A stretch of DNA of 64,000 nt from Pyrus communis. Its lineage: Eukaryota > Streptophyta > Magnoliopsida > Rosales > Rosaceae. Position numbers and translations under genes: made by a program. The stretch covers positions 20,107,742-20,171,741 of the forward strand of contig NC_084811.1 of assembly GCF_963583255.1 (NCBI RefSeq). The letters are read 5' to 3'. This document shows positions 23,861-36,198 of the stretch, piece after piece. How positions within the stretch are numbered: the first letter of the stretch is position 1; every line of letters begins with the position of its first letter. The notes beneath the pieces are model-generated. The model searched no databases and had not been told where the DNA came from. It saw only the letters and a program-made list of their open reading frames with translations.

Positions 23861-25000
23861 TGCAGAATGCCCAAACTTGCCACATATTTGACACTAAACA
23901 GGAGAACAAGTCACTGTTGTAGATGAGTGTCTTTGAAAACAATTAGCAGCAATGTGCCCTTTTTTGTTGTAGATTCGACAAATTGGAATGTCATAACCAT
24001 GATCAGGACAAGTAGAAACATGTGGTTGACCCCTTGCTGGACCAAGAATACCAGCACCAGCATTAGGAGAGCCATTGTTAGAGAATCGAGGATGATTACC
24101 ATATTGATTTCTCCTTTAGCTCTGCCTATGTAATTGTAACTCTTATAGCCTTCGGGATTAAAAGAGTTGCTATTACCATTATAACCACCAACATTATAAT
24201 TCCCAGCATTGTGAGTATAGCCTCTATTGGTACCATTCTGAGAAAAAGAGTTGCCATGAATCTCAGACTGAAACTAGAAAACTATCAGACTGAAAAGAAC
24301 TATTTTTACTTGATGACCCTTCATCAAGCATCAGAAGTTTGCCCTTCTCCTTTGCCATCATCGCAGACATGAACGAATCAGTAGTGGGAGTGGCTTCAAT
24401 AATAGCTTATTCTACAATTAGTTGTGCTCCAAAATCAATGTAATAACATCTTCCCTGCCTTTAATTACTGTCCTAAAAGTATTGTATTATGCAAGTACTC
24501 CTTTAAGAGCAAGAATGACAATATCATCATCATAAAAAACAACACCAATTGTAGAAAGATGATCTCTAACATTTTTGATCCTATGCAAGTATTGAGAGAC
24601 TGAATCATACCCTTTCTTAATATTCTATAATTCAATTTTCAACTGAAAGATACAAGCCTTTGTGATAGTATAAAACATATCCTTCAAGTTTTGCCACATT
24701 TCATGAGAATTAGTGCAGCCAATGATACAAGACATGACAATAGTAGACAAAGTGGTAATGATTAATTGCATCAAAGCATGATCATGCATTTTCCAGATCT
24801 GAAATGCCTCAGTTTCAACACCTGCCTTATCAGAACTTTCATCAAATCGAGATGGACAACATTATGTGCCATCAACAAAGCCAAGTATGCCATGACTTTC
24901 AAGAAGAAGAACCATTTGATAACTCCAAACAAGATAGTTTGTATCATCAACCTTAACAGTCACATTATTCAACACAGTAGAAATTAAACTAGTAATAGGA
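23850..25000 (-). pseudogene. Copia gag remnant
   Basis: A CCHC knuckle is visible on the minus strand near 23850-23895 (CQICGKFGHSAMQC). A second, damaged knuckle lies near 23930-23975 (CRIYNKKGHIAANC, with the second Cys changed to Tyr). A stop precedes the first knuckle, and the upstream gag body (about 24000-25000) is in pieces with many stops. The position between the 5' LTR/PBS and the protease fits gag. Confidence 0.7.
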
Positions 25001-25401
25001 ATTGCATAATCTGTAATTGAGCAACAGTCACCATGCTTTCATAATTCTTGATGAGAAAAGAGGATATCACAGAAGAAAATCTTGAGAAAAACCTGAAATT
25101 AGGGTTTCAAATTATACTGAATCTTGAAGAAGCGAAGGAAGAAGAACAAATTGTAGAGAGATTTGCAAAAAAATTACAAAAACTTTCAATTACACAATTC
25201 GTCGAACACTTGGTGCGCACACTTCCAAGATGCACCAATTTGCACAAGTGCACAGAGAAGAAGATCGCAATCAATCAATAACATGTAGACCAATTTAATA
25301 AAATAATAAATTAATAATAAAAAGAATGATTCAAACGTAATACTCCCTGATTGAAGATGAACAAACTCTCTTTAACACAGCGTAAGAGCGTGCTGATAAC
25401 A

Positions 25402-25428
25402 TGTTGTAGGCCTATTTGACTGAAGAAT

Positions 25429-25477
<49 letters not shown>

Positions 25478-25681
25478 TGCAGCAAGCATTGCGTGATCTT
25501 TGAGGTGTGTTTGTTCACCACATTGCGCTTTTATTTATAGTAGCAGGAAATGTTAATTCCTTATCCCCATAGGATTACAACTCTAATAGGATAATAAATA
25601 AAGTATAAAATATGGTAGAATCCCATAAAAATTTCTTGAGATTTACACAATCATATTTCTAATCTAATTAGGACTGCAACA
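25402..25681 (-). repeat. 5' LTR of the minus-strand copia element
   Basis: 280 bp with terminal TGTTG...CAACA inverted ends. On the minus strand it begins TGTTGCAGTCC and ends GGCCTACAACA, followed by TGTTATCAGCACGC, a PBS-region sequence typical of plant copia elements. It includes a (GA)22 tract. The matching 3' LTR is not in the window. Confidence 0.85.
25431..25474. repeat. (GA)22 microsatellite
   Basis: A perfect dinucleotide run inside the copia LTR, likely length-polymorphic. Confidence 0.95.
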
Positions 25682-26484
25682 ATAGATACTAATTTCCTCA
25701 TTAAATATCCATGTCCAATCATAAAAAACATTGATTTTTGGAGTTGTTCATGATAAGTAAATATCATAAATTGGTCCAATGAAAAGAGAAAAGGATGACA
25801 AAAGCAAATACAACAACCGCTGTCAAATAATTCTAGAACTTGCGACAACAAAATTAGAGCATTGGATTTAAAAAATTAATGATTTTGCATGATCTTTAGA
25901 TCTCTCCTATAAGCACTATTGAATTTTCATTGGTTTTGGTTAACTTTTGAACTTTCTCATATAATGCAACTTTTGTAACTCTTTAAAGTAATGAGTTCGG
26001 TGAAAATACATATACACTATACAATACTATAGTATACTATACATAATGTGTGTTATTTGGGTCAGATTCGGAGTCAGATACAGATCAAAAACCTTATAAC
26101 AATAACCAAATAATATTTCCAGTTTTTTCCATATCCCAAATATACCCGAATCATCATTCCAAATTCGTTCCATTAACGCGGTTATTGGGTTTAAGTGTTT
26201 GAATTGCCATCATTAAATGTGTCACTAATGAAAAATAAACACTTTAATACTTAAGTAATAATCCAATCATCAACAACTATTGGTTTACAAAATTTGAGGT
26301 AAAATTTTTCCAATAATAACTTTGGGATTAATAATTCGCCCAACAAATTCCGAAAGCATTTTTTTTTTTTTTTTTTGGAAACATTCCGAAAGCGTTTATC
26401 TGCAGTTTTTACGGTGCCTGTTTAAATTTCGTTTCGTTAGGGCTTTGAAGAAGTCTTAAACCCTTTCCCTCTCTCGGAGAAGCC
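25682..26484 (+). other. Intergenic region and 5' flank of NUP93
   Basis: AT-rich DNA between the copia LTR and the NUP93 start codon. It includes an imperfect palindrome near 26020-26045 (atactatagtatactatac). At 26249-26277 is a 29-bp segment that recurs inverted with one mismatch at 35503-35531, on the other side of the gene. The last 60 bases before the ATG are pyrimidine-rich (ccctttccctctctc) with a telo-box-like AAACCCT at about 26457, common in housekeeping plant promoters. No clear TATA box stands out. A T-run lies at 26361-26377. Confidence 0.5.
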
Positions 26485-29400
26485 ATGGCGACGGAGCAAA
26501 ACATGGGTAGCTGGACCGATCTGCTCCACTCCTCCACCAAGCTTCTCGAACAAGCGGCGCCTTCCGCTCAGTTCCCTCCGCTACAGGTTCAGCTTCTCCC
26601 ATTTCTTCTCTTTTTACATTTCATTTGTTTTGTTACCGAGAAAACGAAGGGAATTTGACGACTCGGTGAGAAATTTCTAGTGTTAGGGTTCTCTAACAAT
26701 TGAGGAAGTAGTTAATCCGCTTAGTCATTGTCAATCCACTGTTCAGATTTTTGCTGTGTTTCTGTAATTGCAGTGTTTGGTTTCCTAGAAAATTCGGGAA
26801 AAGAAAGGAAAGTTCATTTTGTAGTGTTTGATTTTCATTATTGGGAGTTTCGATAAATTTGTATTTTGGATGATTCATTACTCAAATTTGAGCATACAGT
26901 TATCTTCAGCCTGATGCGATTATAAAGGTTCGCTGCGAATGCACTTAATTTGTTAATAAGGACTCAAAATTAAGTTCTTTTACTTTAGTAATAAGGTTCA
27001 ACTTATTAGTGTTCCGCAAATGGGAATGCAATACTGAATGGAAATTTATGTTTGTGACTTTTTCTCTCGTATGCGGTATTCCTTGACTGAAAATGTATAA
27101 ATGTCTATTTGAATGAGATGTTCTTTTGAAAACTTTCTTCTCATTGATGAAACACTTGTGTGAGGAAGAAAACTAGCAGGATACAAATAGCGAAGTTCTT
27201 ATCTTGTTTTATTGCTGAAAAATGCTGAGATAATATGAGTTTTTGAATCTTTTAATAGTCCTTTCTTAGTTCTGCCAATTCAACAAATTTATACATTTAT
27301 ATTGAAATTTTTAGGTTCTCTTTTTTATTTTCCATTTATGCTTATTAGGCAGCTGAAAAAACCCTATGGAAAGCAATAAATTGGGACTTTAACCCTTTTG
27401 AATTTTAGTTATGAGTCTCACATTATTTGTTAAATAAATAAAAATAATTAATTGTCAGAGAGGACATAAAGAACCACTCATTTATGCCCAAAAATAGCGG
27501 TCAGGTTCAACCCTCCCTCTCTCAGTCCCCACTCTTGTTCACAATCTTAGCAAGGCATTCAGGCTATGATCCTGACTACAAACAGTAAAACTTTCTGTAT
27601 ATTATAACAATGAGACCAAAAGGAGATATACTTTCTATGGATCCAGTTATCTTGTTTTTATGGGCTCTGTTTTGATATATTTATCTGTTTCAGAGAAATT
27701 TAGATCAGTTAGAAACATTATCTAAGAAACTCAAAGCAAAAACCCTACGAAATGAGGCTCCTCAACAATCCGTTGCTGCCACAAGGTACTAGAATGATTT
27801 CTGTCTCAAAAATATATTGTATTTCTCAGATTCACTTTCCTTCATGTTGATAAATCTCTTCTTTTCATAAGTCACTTTAATTCTAGTTGCTCTTAAAATA
27901 TAAGAATGTGAATCAAAACTTGATATTGCAGATAAGTTTGAGGGTATATATCAAGTTCTGTTCTGTGTTTTGTGTCCTGTGCTTAATTTATTAGGTAGTA
28001 TATGTGTTCAACTTTATCCTATTCATTTTTACAGGCTTCTTGCACGTGAGGGACTAAATGCAGAGCAGCTTGCACGCGACCTTAAGTCCTTTGAATTGAA
28101 GGTACTAATAGGATCAATATCTACACATTCTACTTTTTGTAGAAATGTGCGTCATCAGAATTTTTCTTGAAAATTGTCAACTGTACTCAATCATTTGATA
28201 ATTCAATTTGGATGCTACATTTTAAAACTTTCTTTGTTTCATGAATCTCAAGGCATTTCCATGTGTTCAACAATATTTGTAAGAGAGAGAGCTAAGTAGT
28301 AGAACTATGTAAAAGAAGAATTAATATTGAGAAGAATCTCCTCATATACTAGCACACGAAGTTCATTTATTGTCTAAGTCCAATAGTGATCAAGGAATTC
28401 TTAGCTCAAAATTAACTGTATTTGCTTTGAGTTATTTTCTTAGGTGAAGTCAATGGCTGCTTAGAACTCCTGGGTTTATACCTCCAGAGAACAATTTTCT
28501 TGCAATTTTCTAGATTCTTAAATACTTTCTCATTCCTCATCCTGTTATACTAATTTATTTGTGTTGTTTTCCCTTTCTTCATTAAAAGACAACATTTGAA
28601 GATGTTTTTCCGTCTGAAGCAACAACTGTTGAAGAGTATCTGCAGCAGGTAGATTTAACTCTATAACTTTTTACTAATGATCTGATTAGATTGCTGTATG
28701 TTTCTTTCATTACTTTAACATTGGGTCCTCCCTGATCTTCTGAAAGATGATTTTACTTGATACATGCTTTAAATCTTGTGGGGTAACACGATGGAACTAA
28801 TGTAATAGACATTAGAAACTATGCATTTATTTAGCGAGATTTTCTTATAGAAAATTTGGCTATTAATGTTGGTATTACAAGATGGAACTCCAACATATAC
28901 AACTATTCATCATGCCTGTTGCTGGTTAATTATTATTTTGCGTCCTTACATATTGACTGGACTCATGTTTTGTAATTAATGTAATGAAGTATGGATAAAC
29001 TGAATGTTGGACCATTTAGATGAGTTTTATATTTTTATCTAATTATGTTTTCATTCTCTAAAGTAAAAATCTATGTACATTTGTTTTATTTACTCTCCAA
29101 GAAAACATGCTTGTGTTTTGTTTTTGAATATTTGTCTTTGGGGCATCTAACGGTCCTTCATACAGAGAAATTATATTTCTATCTATAATTGAGATAAATT
29201 TGTGTTTCATTATTTTTCATTTTCTTAATTTTCTTTCTTTATGACTTTGTTTTTTGGTCAGCTAATTTTCTTTTTTATTTTTTTATTTTTTTTTTATGGC
29301 TAAATACACAAGTTTTTATTTATTTATTGTGATGTCTGAGTGCAGCTAAAACATTTGACCAATGATTTATATGGCCTTACGAATTTGCCTTCTTTTGGAT

Positions 29401-32400
29401 ACCGTATATCGTTGTTAGAGACATGCGTTTAATTTTTCATTGGTGTATGAGCACGATCTATATAATATGGTTGCACGCATTTGTTTTCTTTCATACCTTA
29501 AAATGCTTTGTTTCACTTTTCTAAGGCCTACCTGTTCTGATTTCTAGAGATTGATGGTGATTCCTTGACCTTAATGCATACAATTTTTATCCTGATTAGG
29601 TCCATCAAATGGCAATGGTCTCAGCTCTCCAAGAAGCTCAGAAGGATAACCTTAGAAGTTTTAATGATTACATGTTAAAGGTTTTGGAGGTTAGTGTACC
29701 CCAATGGATTTTTGTGATATCATATTCACTGGGTCTCCCTTGTTTAAAATTTTACTAGTTTTTATTTATTTATTTTTATATATGGCCGCTCTCATGGCTG
29801 TGTATGCTCTGATATCCTTGGAGAATCATTTTAATTCCTTCTTTCTGTTGCTTTTTAGTTATTGTTGGACAAAATAATGAATGATTGCAAGCTGCTTCAG
29901 TTTAAAGATCCTGTTGCCTTAGTTTTGACAAAAAGTAGTTACTTAGAGAAGGAAAAGAATTGGCATGAAAGTGTTTTAAATCAGTTGGATGATTATTTAC
30001 GCTCATTCTATGTTCAAAGTTGGTTATGGCGGAATTTGATATTTGTCAGGAGGATTGGCAAAAGGAAAAACGTGATTTCCTTCAAAGCTTAAGCCAGATT
30101 TCGACATTACCCAGGACTAACATGACTTATACTAGCAGCAGTGGTAGTCGTTCTGGTCAAATAGCATCTATAACTTCTAGCCGTCAAGTGTCATCTTCTC
30201 CATCTAGCATGGAGCTTGTACCTTTAGCTAGCAAGCCCATCCGTGACAAGAAAGCCTCTGTCTATGCTGAAGTTGTAAAAATTCTGAACAATGCAAGGCA
30301 GCATGGATTACCATTTAAAGTAAGTTTTTCTTTTTTAATGTATGATATTGTGAGGAATCTGAAGTTATGAGCTTAAAGGAAGTTTTTCTCTTAAGCTTAA
30401 AATTCTTTTTCTATCATATTTTGAGGAATCTGAAATTATGAGCTCGAGTGAATTTGATCATGCTCCATTGTTTGATAAATACCCAAGAGTCTGCTTCGAA
30501 GTATTAAACTATAATGCAATGGCAGAGTATGCATACTTGACTTGAATGCATTCACCTTTCAGTTTGGTGGGCTTTGTCCTTCTACAAATTTTATTTGATG
30601 CGTGTGATGTTACGAAATAATGAGATTTTCTGTAAATGTTTGCTGTTAATTTATTTTCTTTTCATTAGCCTGCTACAGCTTTCAAGGGTGCTTATGAGAG
30701 TTTAGGCCTTGATGGATCTGGTGGAAAATCAGTTAACATGCAGAAGATATGGCACCTTCTTCAGGTATACTTGTAGACATGTGCTTTTCTAATCTGCTGG
30801 ATGTTAGCATGTATTTTTTATTTTTATTTTTTGGAGGTCTTCACAGCTATTTTCATTAGATAATGAACGGTTGACAATCTGATTCTCATTATGTTAACAG
30901 ACATTGATGGGTGAAGATCTAACCCTACCGCGTAGTGTTTCAAAAAGAATGTCATTGGTTATTGGGGCAAGGCGGCACCTAGAATGGGGCCATGAAAAAT
31001 ACATCATGGATACAATTCAAAGTCATCCGGGGCAGGTACTAAATTTTTTTCTGTATGTTGGTTGTGAAACAGATTAATACATGTGTTTTTATTTGCTTGG
31101 TCCCAATGGTTACATGCTATCCTTTTGTTACTTTCTTGGACTTTCTGCTCTATAAATTCTATCGGGACGATTATACTTCTGCAGCAACTTTTTCCTTTGC
31201 ATTGTCTGTTAACACATTTCACTTTTCATCATAACAATCATAATTCATGGTCACCTCTTGATCTCATTGCAGGCCGCCCTTGGAGGAGTTGTTGGAAATT
31301 TACAAAGAATCCGTGCCTTTCTTCGGGTTTGTAATCATATTTTTCTTTAAACTTTGATACCATTCATGTTTTACGCGCTTTGTTATCCTGTAGAATCTTT
31401 ATCATGCAATTCAGTATTTGTTTGTTTCTGCAGATTCGTTTAAGAGATTATGGAGTTCTAGATTTTGATGCAGGCGATGCTCGCAGGCAGCCTCCTGTTG
31501 ATACCACTTGGCAGCAGGTCTTCAGTTTTTGTCTTTTACATTTCTTACAATTTCCATTCTTGTTTATGTCGACCTTATTTATGAAGATGTACTTCAAATT
31601 CAATATAACTAATATATCAGCTTACAAGTTGTATGTACACATTTCATAAATCTGAATCATCCCTTAGATCAAATTGTAGGTATGTCATTTGATCATTTTT
31701 TTTGTGTGACAAAGTTTTTATGTAGACTAAGGGCATGTTGAAAATCAAATGTTTGGACGGAACTTTGCCTGTATCCATTTGTTTAGATCTTATGTCAGAG
31801 TCTTCTCATTGCCCTTGTCTTCAATGCTACGAAAATGTTTGCTATGTATATAGGATGAAGAATCCTATAGGAACTTGTGCCCTTTTGATCTTTGAGGCTA
31901 TCTTGCGCTGATGGAGATAGTCATTCTCTCGTATGGCAGTGTCTCATTTGTTTGTTGGTGTTAAATTCTATTTGTTCGTAACACTGTTTAGGCCTTCTAC
32001 TATCTTTTTACCTCTTGTAATTCATTTAGTTGTTTTAAGAATTTGGAGAAGGCGCAATGATTTATTGAATGTATCTTTGGGTTGTTCATTCCCTGTTATT
32101 GTAAAAGGAGTAGTAATTTGAAAGCAGAAAATGAATCTCTAATAGAATGTTTAACTGCTCCCTTTGTTCCCTTCCAAAATTTCTTTGTTAAAATTAATTA
32201 GACATATATCGTAGTTTTATTGTGAAATAGTCATCCAAAGAAGTTGATTTTCACTGAGTTCTATTATTATATGTGGCAGATCTACTTTTGCTTGAGAACT
32301 GGGTATTACGATGAGGCAAGATCTGTTGCTCTGTCATCTCGTGCTTCACACCAATTTGCTCCTCTGGTAAAGACTTTTGCATATGCATATAATGTTATAG

Positions 32401-35181
32401 CAAATGCAGTGCCTTAGTCATGCTTCATTTTTGTACAGCTTACGGAGTGGATTAATACTGGAGGTATGGTGCCTGTGGCGATTGCAGCTTCTGCTTCAGA
32501 AGAATGTGAAAAAATGTTAAGAATGGGTGATCGTGTGGGCCGAGCTGCATATGACAAGAAAAAGTTGTTATTATATGCTCTTGTATCTGGTTCTCGTAGG
32601 CAAATCGACCGCCTACTAAGAGATCTACCAACCCTTTTCAACACTATAGAGGATTTCTTGTGGTTCAAATTGTCTGCTGTAAGAGACTGCCCTGGTGGAG
32701 CTGCACCCATTGTTATGAATGAGAGCTTGGTACCATACACATTGGATGATTTACAGATGTACTTAAATAAATTCGACCCATCATATTATACAAAAAATGG
32801 GAAGGACCCCCTTGTGTACCCATACGTTTTGCTTTTAAGCATCCAGTTGATACCGGGCGTGGTATACTTGTTCAAAGAAACCGGAGATGAGGGATATAAC
32901 ATTGATGCTGCCCACATATCAATTGTGCTAGCAGACCATGGGTTCCTTTCTGAAGGTGCTGGCGCTGGACAGAAAATGGGCGTGATGGATGCTTACGCAG
33001 AGGCATCAAGCATAATCAGGCAGTATGGATCTGTATATTTACGTCTTGGTAATCTATCAGTGGCATTAGAATATTATGCACAAGCTGCTGCTGCGGTTGG
33101 TGGTGGGGAGTTGTCATGGTCTGGAAGAGGCAACGTGGACCAGCAAAGGCAGAGAAATTTGATGCTGAAGCAGCTCCTTACAGAGCTGTTGTTGCGGGAT
33201 GGTGGGATCTATCTACTACTTGGATCAAGAGGTGCCGGAGAAGAAGGTGAATTGGGGCGATTTTTGACTGATGTAAAAACAAGGCAACAATTTCTTCTTG
33301 AAGCTGCACACCAATGTCAGGAAGCTGGCTTGTATGAAAAGGTAATATTTTTCGCCCTGCTTTCCATGCTTTTAGTTTGCAAGTTTTGTATGGAGAAGTT
33401 GCAAGTAGAACTAATCCTCTTTCCTGTTTACACTAGTTATTTATTTAAATATCTTCTTCCTGTTCCATTTATATGCTGTTTTAATGGTTTCAAACGGACA
33501 TTAATTATTACTTGTTCAGTTCTTATTTTTTGGCCTTGGTGATGAATTTAATCCTTTTCCGTCAGAATAGGGCCTAGTACCAGTGTACTACTTAGGGGTG
33601 GATTCTTTTAACCACAAATTTGGATAATTGATTTTAATCTTAATTCTGCCATCTTCAAATGTTAATATTTTTTTTTTCTGTATTAGTACTTCCTTCTTTG
33701 TATGCTGTTTCTTTCTTAATAAAAAAAAAAAAAAATATTCTGATGCTTTAATTGCTTTTGCTCTTTTCTTGAATCTTGTGTTCTCCCTCTCTTCTCTGTC
33801 CATTCAGTCTATAGAAATTCAGAAACGAATAGGAGCATTCTCGATGGCATTGGATACTATTAACAAGTGCCTTTCTGAAGCAATTTGTGCCCTTTCACGT
33901 GGTAGATTGGATGGTGAGAGTCGAACTGCTGGCCTCATTCACTCTGGAAACGAGATCTTGGAAATGCATAAATACTTTCCTGATATCAGGTCATTTTGAC
34001 ACTCAACATCTTATGTTTACTCTGAACTTCAGCTTGGTTGAATAATGATTCTGTTTATACTGGTGCTAATTTTGATGGATACTGGTAATAAAAATAGTTG
34101 AGCACGACAGACCTTCATGTAGAGGTGGTCTTTTGAACTGAGAATTCTTTGAATATGTAAATCTAATTTCGATAAGTGCGAAAATATGATTGAAATAAAC
34201 ATGTCTTTCTATCCACACGTATTTTTACTTCTCATACACCCATCTCAATTTTCGGCCGTCCGACCGAATGAATCGAAGAAGATCAATGGCTAAAAATTAA
34301 CAAGGGTGTGTGAGAAGTAAAAATGGGTGTGTGTATAGCACTATCCTATTTAAATAGTTTCGATTTGGAGTTTTTCCTACTTTTAGATTGTAACATCATC
34401 AAGAACGTGAAGTGCCTACAAAGGGTCGTGTTTATTTTGTAAAGAACATAAATATGGAAACTGTATCTTTTGATGGATTTTCAAATCATACCGTACTTAC
34501 TCTTTTCAGATGATTTCTGATAATCTTTCTGTGTATGCAATTTTTCTGACGCAAGAGTCATTTGAGTGTACTGTGCAGTCCTCAAGAGACGGAAAGTGTT
34601 TCAGAGCAGTCCATTGTTTTAAGACAACTCGAGGCCGTACTGTCAATCCATAAGTTGGCAAGAGGAGGCCATTACGCTGATGCCTTAAGGGAGTTTGCCA
34701 GGCTTCAATTTCTTCCCTTAGTTCCTGGGACACCAGATGTTACCACTGATGTCTTCCAGAATTTATCTCCACATGTCCAAGCCTGTGTTCCAGACCTCTT
34801 GAAGGTCGCCCTCACTTGTCTGGACAACATGGTGGATTCTGATGGGTCTCTCCGTGCCTTGAGGGCTAAGGTATTCTTTTTCCACCACCCAAAATAAAAG
34901 ACCTTAATGAGATCCTTATCCATGCCTGTTTTGTGTTTTGGTAAAAAATAATGCAATTCTCTGTTTGATTGTTAAAATTAAGGCGTGACTTGGGATACTC
35001 ATAAAGTTGATGGATTAGAAGCTTAATTATATTGAAATCATCTTCCGTTACATATGTATTGTTGTCTGTTTCATGATGTATCCTGTCCATTGGGTTTATG
35101 CAGATTGCTAGCTTCATAGCAAACAATTCCAATAGGAACTGGCCTCGTGATTTGTATGAGAAAGTTGCGCGGAGCTTGTGA
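26485..35181 (+). CDS. NUP93: Nuclear pore protein NUP93 (Nic96 family), 15 exons, complete
   Basis: Encodes a scaffold nucleoporin of the inner ring, which anchors the central channel nucleoporins in the nuclear pore. Coding exons by GT-AG sites and frame: 26485-26586, 27694-27785, 28035-28101, 28589-28648, 29600-29689, 30050-30319, 30669-30764, 30901-31035, 31273-31326, 31434-31517, 32280-32366, 32439-33341, 33808-33989, 34579-34870, 35104-35181. They sum to 2592 nt (863 residues), close to the Arabidopsis proteins as I remember them (about 860). The N-terminus (MATEQNMGSWTDLLHSSTKL) and a helical region are followed by a Ser-rich linker (residues about 235-265). The Nic96 alpha-helical domain spans most of the rest; exon 12 alone gives residues 380-680. 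The start lies in a good context (gccATGG). All joins keep frame, so the gene looks functional. Intron 13 holds a small MITE. Confidence 0.95.
34208..34340. repeat. Small MITE in NUP93 intron 13
   Basis: Arms of about 40 bp (34214-34252 and 34292-34333) are imperfect inverted repeats: atttttacttctcatacacc against the complement of gggtgtgtgagaagtaaaaa. The spacer is about 40 bp. Target duplication is not clear. It lies in an intron and does not touch splice sites. Confidence 0.7.
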
Positions 35182-35820
35182 AGCCGATGAACCACGAGAG
35201 ATGGAAGACACCTGTACGGTTTGGTTGATAGTACAATGCGTGTTACCAATTGTAAAAGACAATCTGAAGTAGCAATTGTACCTTGATGAGTGAGTAGTTA
35301 ATTTGATATTAGCGGTTTCCTCTGTTTTGAAATCAACTGGGCTACCTGAAGTGAGATGGGTCTGATTTGTCATGTGGAATATGAGCACCAAAGCCACTCT
35401 CATTCCCAATTTTATAGCGAATGTTTGGAAAAAAGTGACCCTTATTTTGTACTGATCTCTTTCTGCTACGTCGAAAGGATTTTTTGTGAACCAAATGACA
35501 TGGTAGTTGATGATTGGATTATTACTTAAGTGTTGATTAACGTGCTTACATCCTATTGATGATACATTATTTGGTTTGTAAATTTAGTTCACAAATTTGG
35601 TCTCCTTAGCATTATCCATAACTATTCCTAATTCTAATCTATCAGCTTCCCTTCCTGATCGCTTTTCTCACGAGTTAATATTATTCTCGTGGAGTGTCTC
35701 TAAATAGCTCCCGAAATGAGCTCCTAGGTAAAATTTAAAAGATAATCATACGATACGAGGAGCGGCAAGGAGTGATGCGCCTCCATTTTCTTGGTCTGAT
35801 AAATCCACAACCTTTTTAAG
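35182..35820 (+). other. NUP93 3' flank
   Basis: Non-coding. Probable 3' UTR follows the TGA. At 35503-35531 lies the inverted partner of the 29-bp repeat at 26249-26277. No ORF or RNA gene recognised. Confidence 0.5.
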
Positions 35821-35821
35821 C

Positions 35822-35929
35822 TTTTATACACTCCAGCTTAATTTTGACCCTTTCATTCTATTTGACTTATTTAATCGGATGGTAGAAATAAAAAGCGGTG
35901 TGTGATAAGCTAAAAAGAGTGTAAAAATC
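35822..35929. repeat. Short inverted-repeat (MITE-like) element
   Basis: Left arm ttttatacactccagctta (35822-35840) pairs imperfectly with taagctaaaaagagtgtaaaa on the right (about 35906-35927). It is similar in style to the MITE in NUP93 intron 13 (ACACTC/GTGTG near the tips). Confidence 0.5.
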
Positions 35930-36081
35930 ACTTCCCTTGTCGAATTTGATGGATTTGAACGACCATAATGCATTTTAAAAAAGAATTACGATCAGCAAAT
36001 TGATTGATTACCAACAAAATTTAAACAAGCACTAAAAACATAATCTAGTGCACAAACACACAATTAGATAATGAAAAATGG

Positions 36082-36198
36082 AGCAAGTGGCTTGTACCTC
36101 AGTTGATTATTAACATTCGCCTTTGCATCTGAGGTCCTGTGTTTGAATCCCAATTCCCAAAGTTTATTGTAGATTCCTGTATCGTTTATCTAAAAAAG
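36082..36198 (+). repeat. tRNA-derived SINE
   Basis: Has a tRNA-like pol III box A region (tggcttgtacctcagttg) and box B (gtgtttgaatccc) about 45 bp apart. It is flanked by a near-perfect short duplication (atgaaaaatgga before, atgaaaagatgga after). About 115 bp, probably truncated or a short SINE type. Confidence 0.65.

Larger units (their letters stand above)
20641..25681 (-). mobile_element. Decayed Ty1/copia element, interrupted by the gypsy cluster
   Basis: On the minus strand: 5' LTR (25681-25402), a PBS-like segment, degenerate gag, then protease, integrase, reverse transcriptase and RNase H in copia order (integrase before RT). Coding homology stops at 20641 within the RNase H motif HSRVKHIEI, exactly at the end of B's 3' LTR. 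The remaining C-terminus and the 3' LTR are therefore expected beyond the left edge of the gypsy cluster, outside this window. The many stops and frame changes show it is older than elements A and B. Confidence 0.88.

Noticed and set aside
33628..33999. 123-codon frame overlapping NUP93 exon 13
   Set aside because: Only 33808-33989 is coding. The rest is intron read in the same frame.
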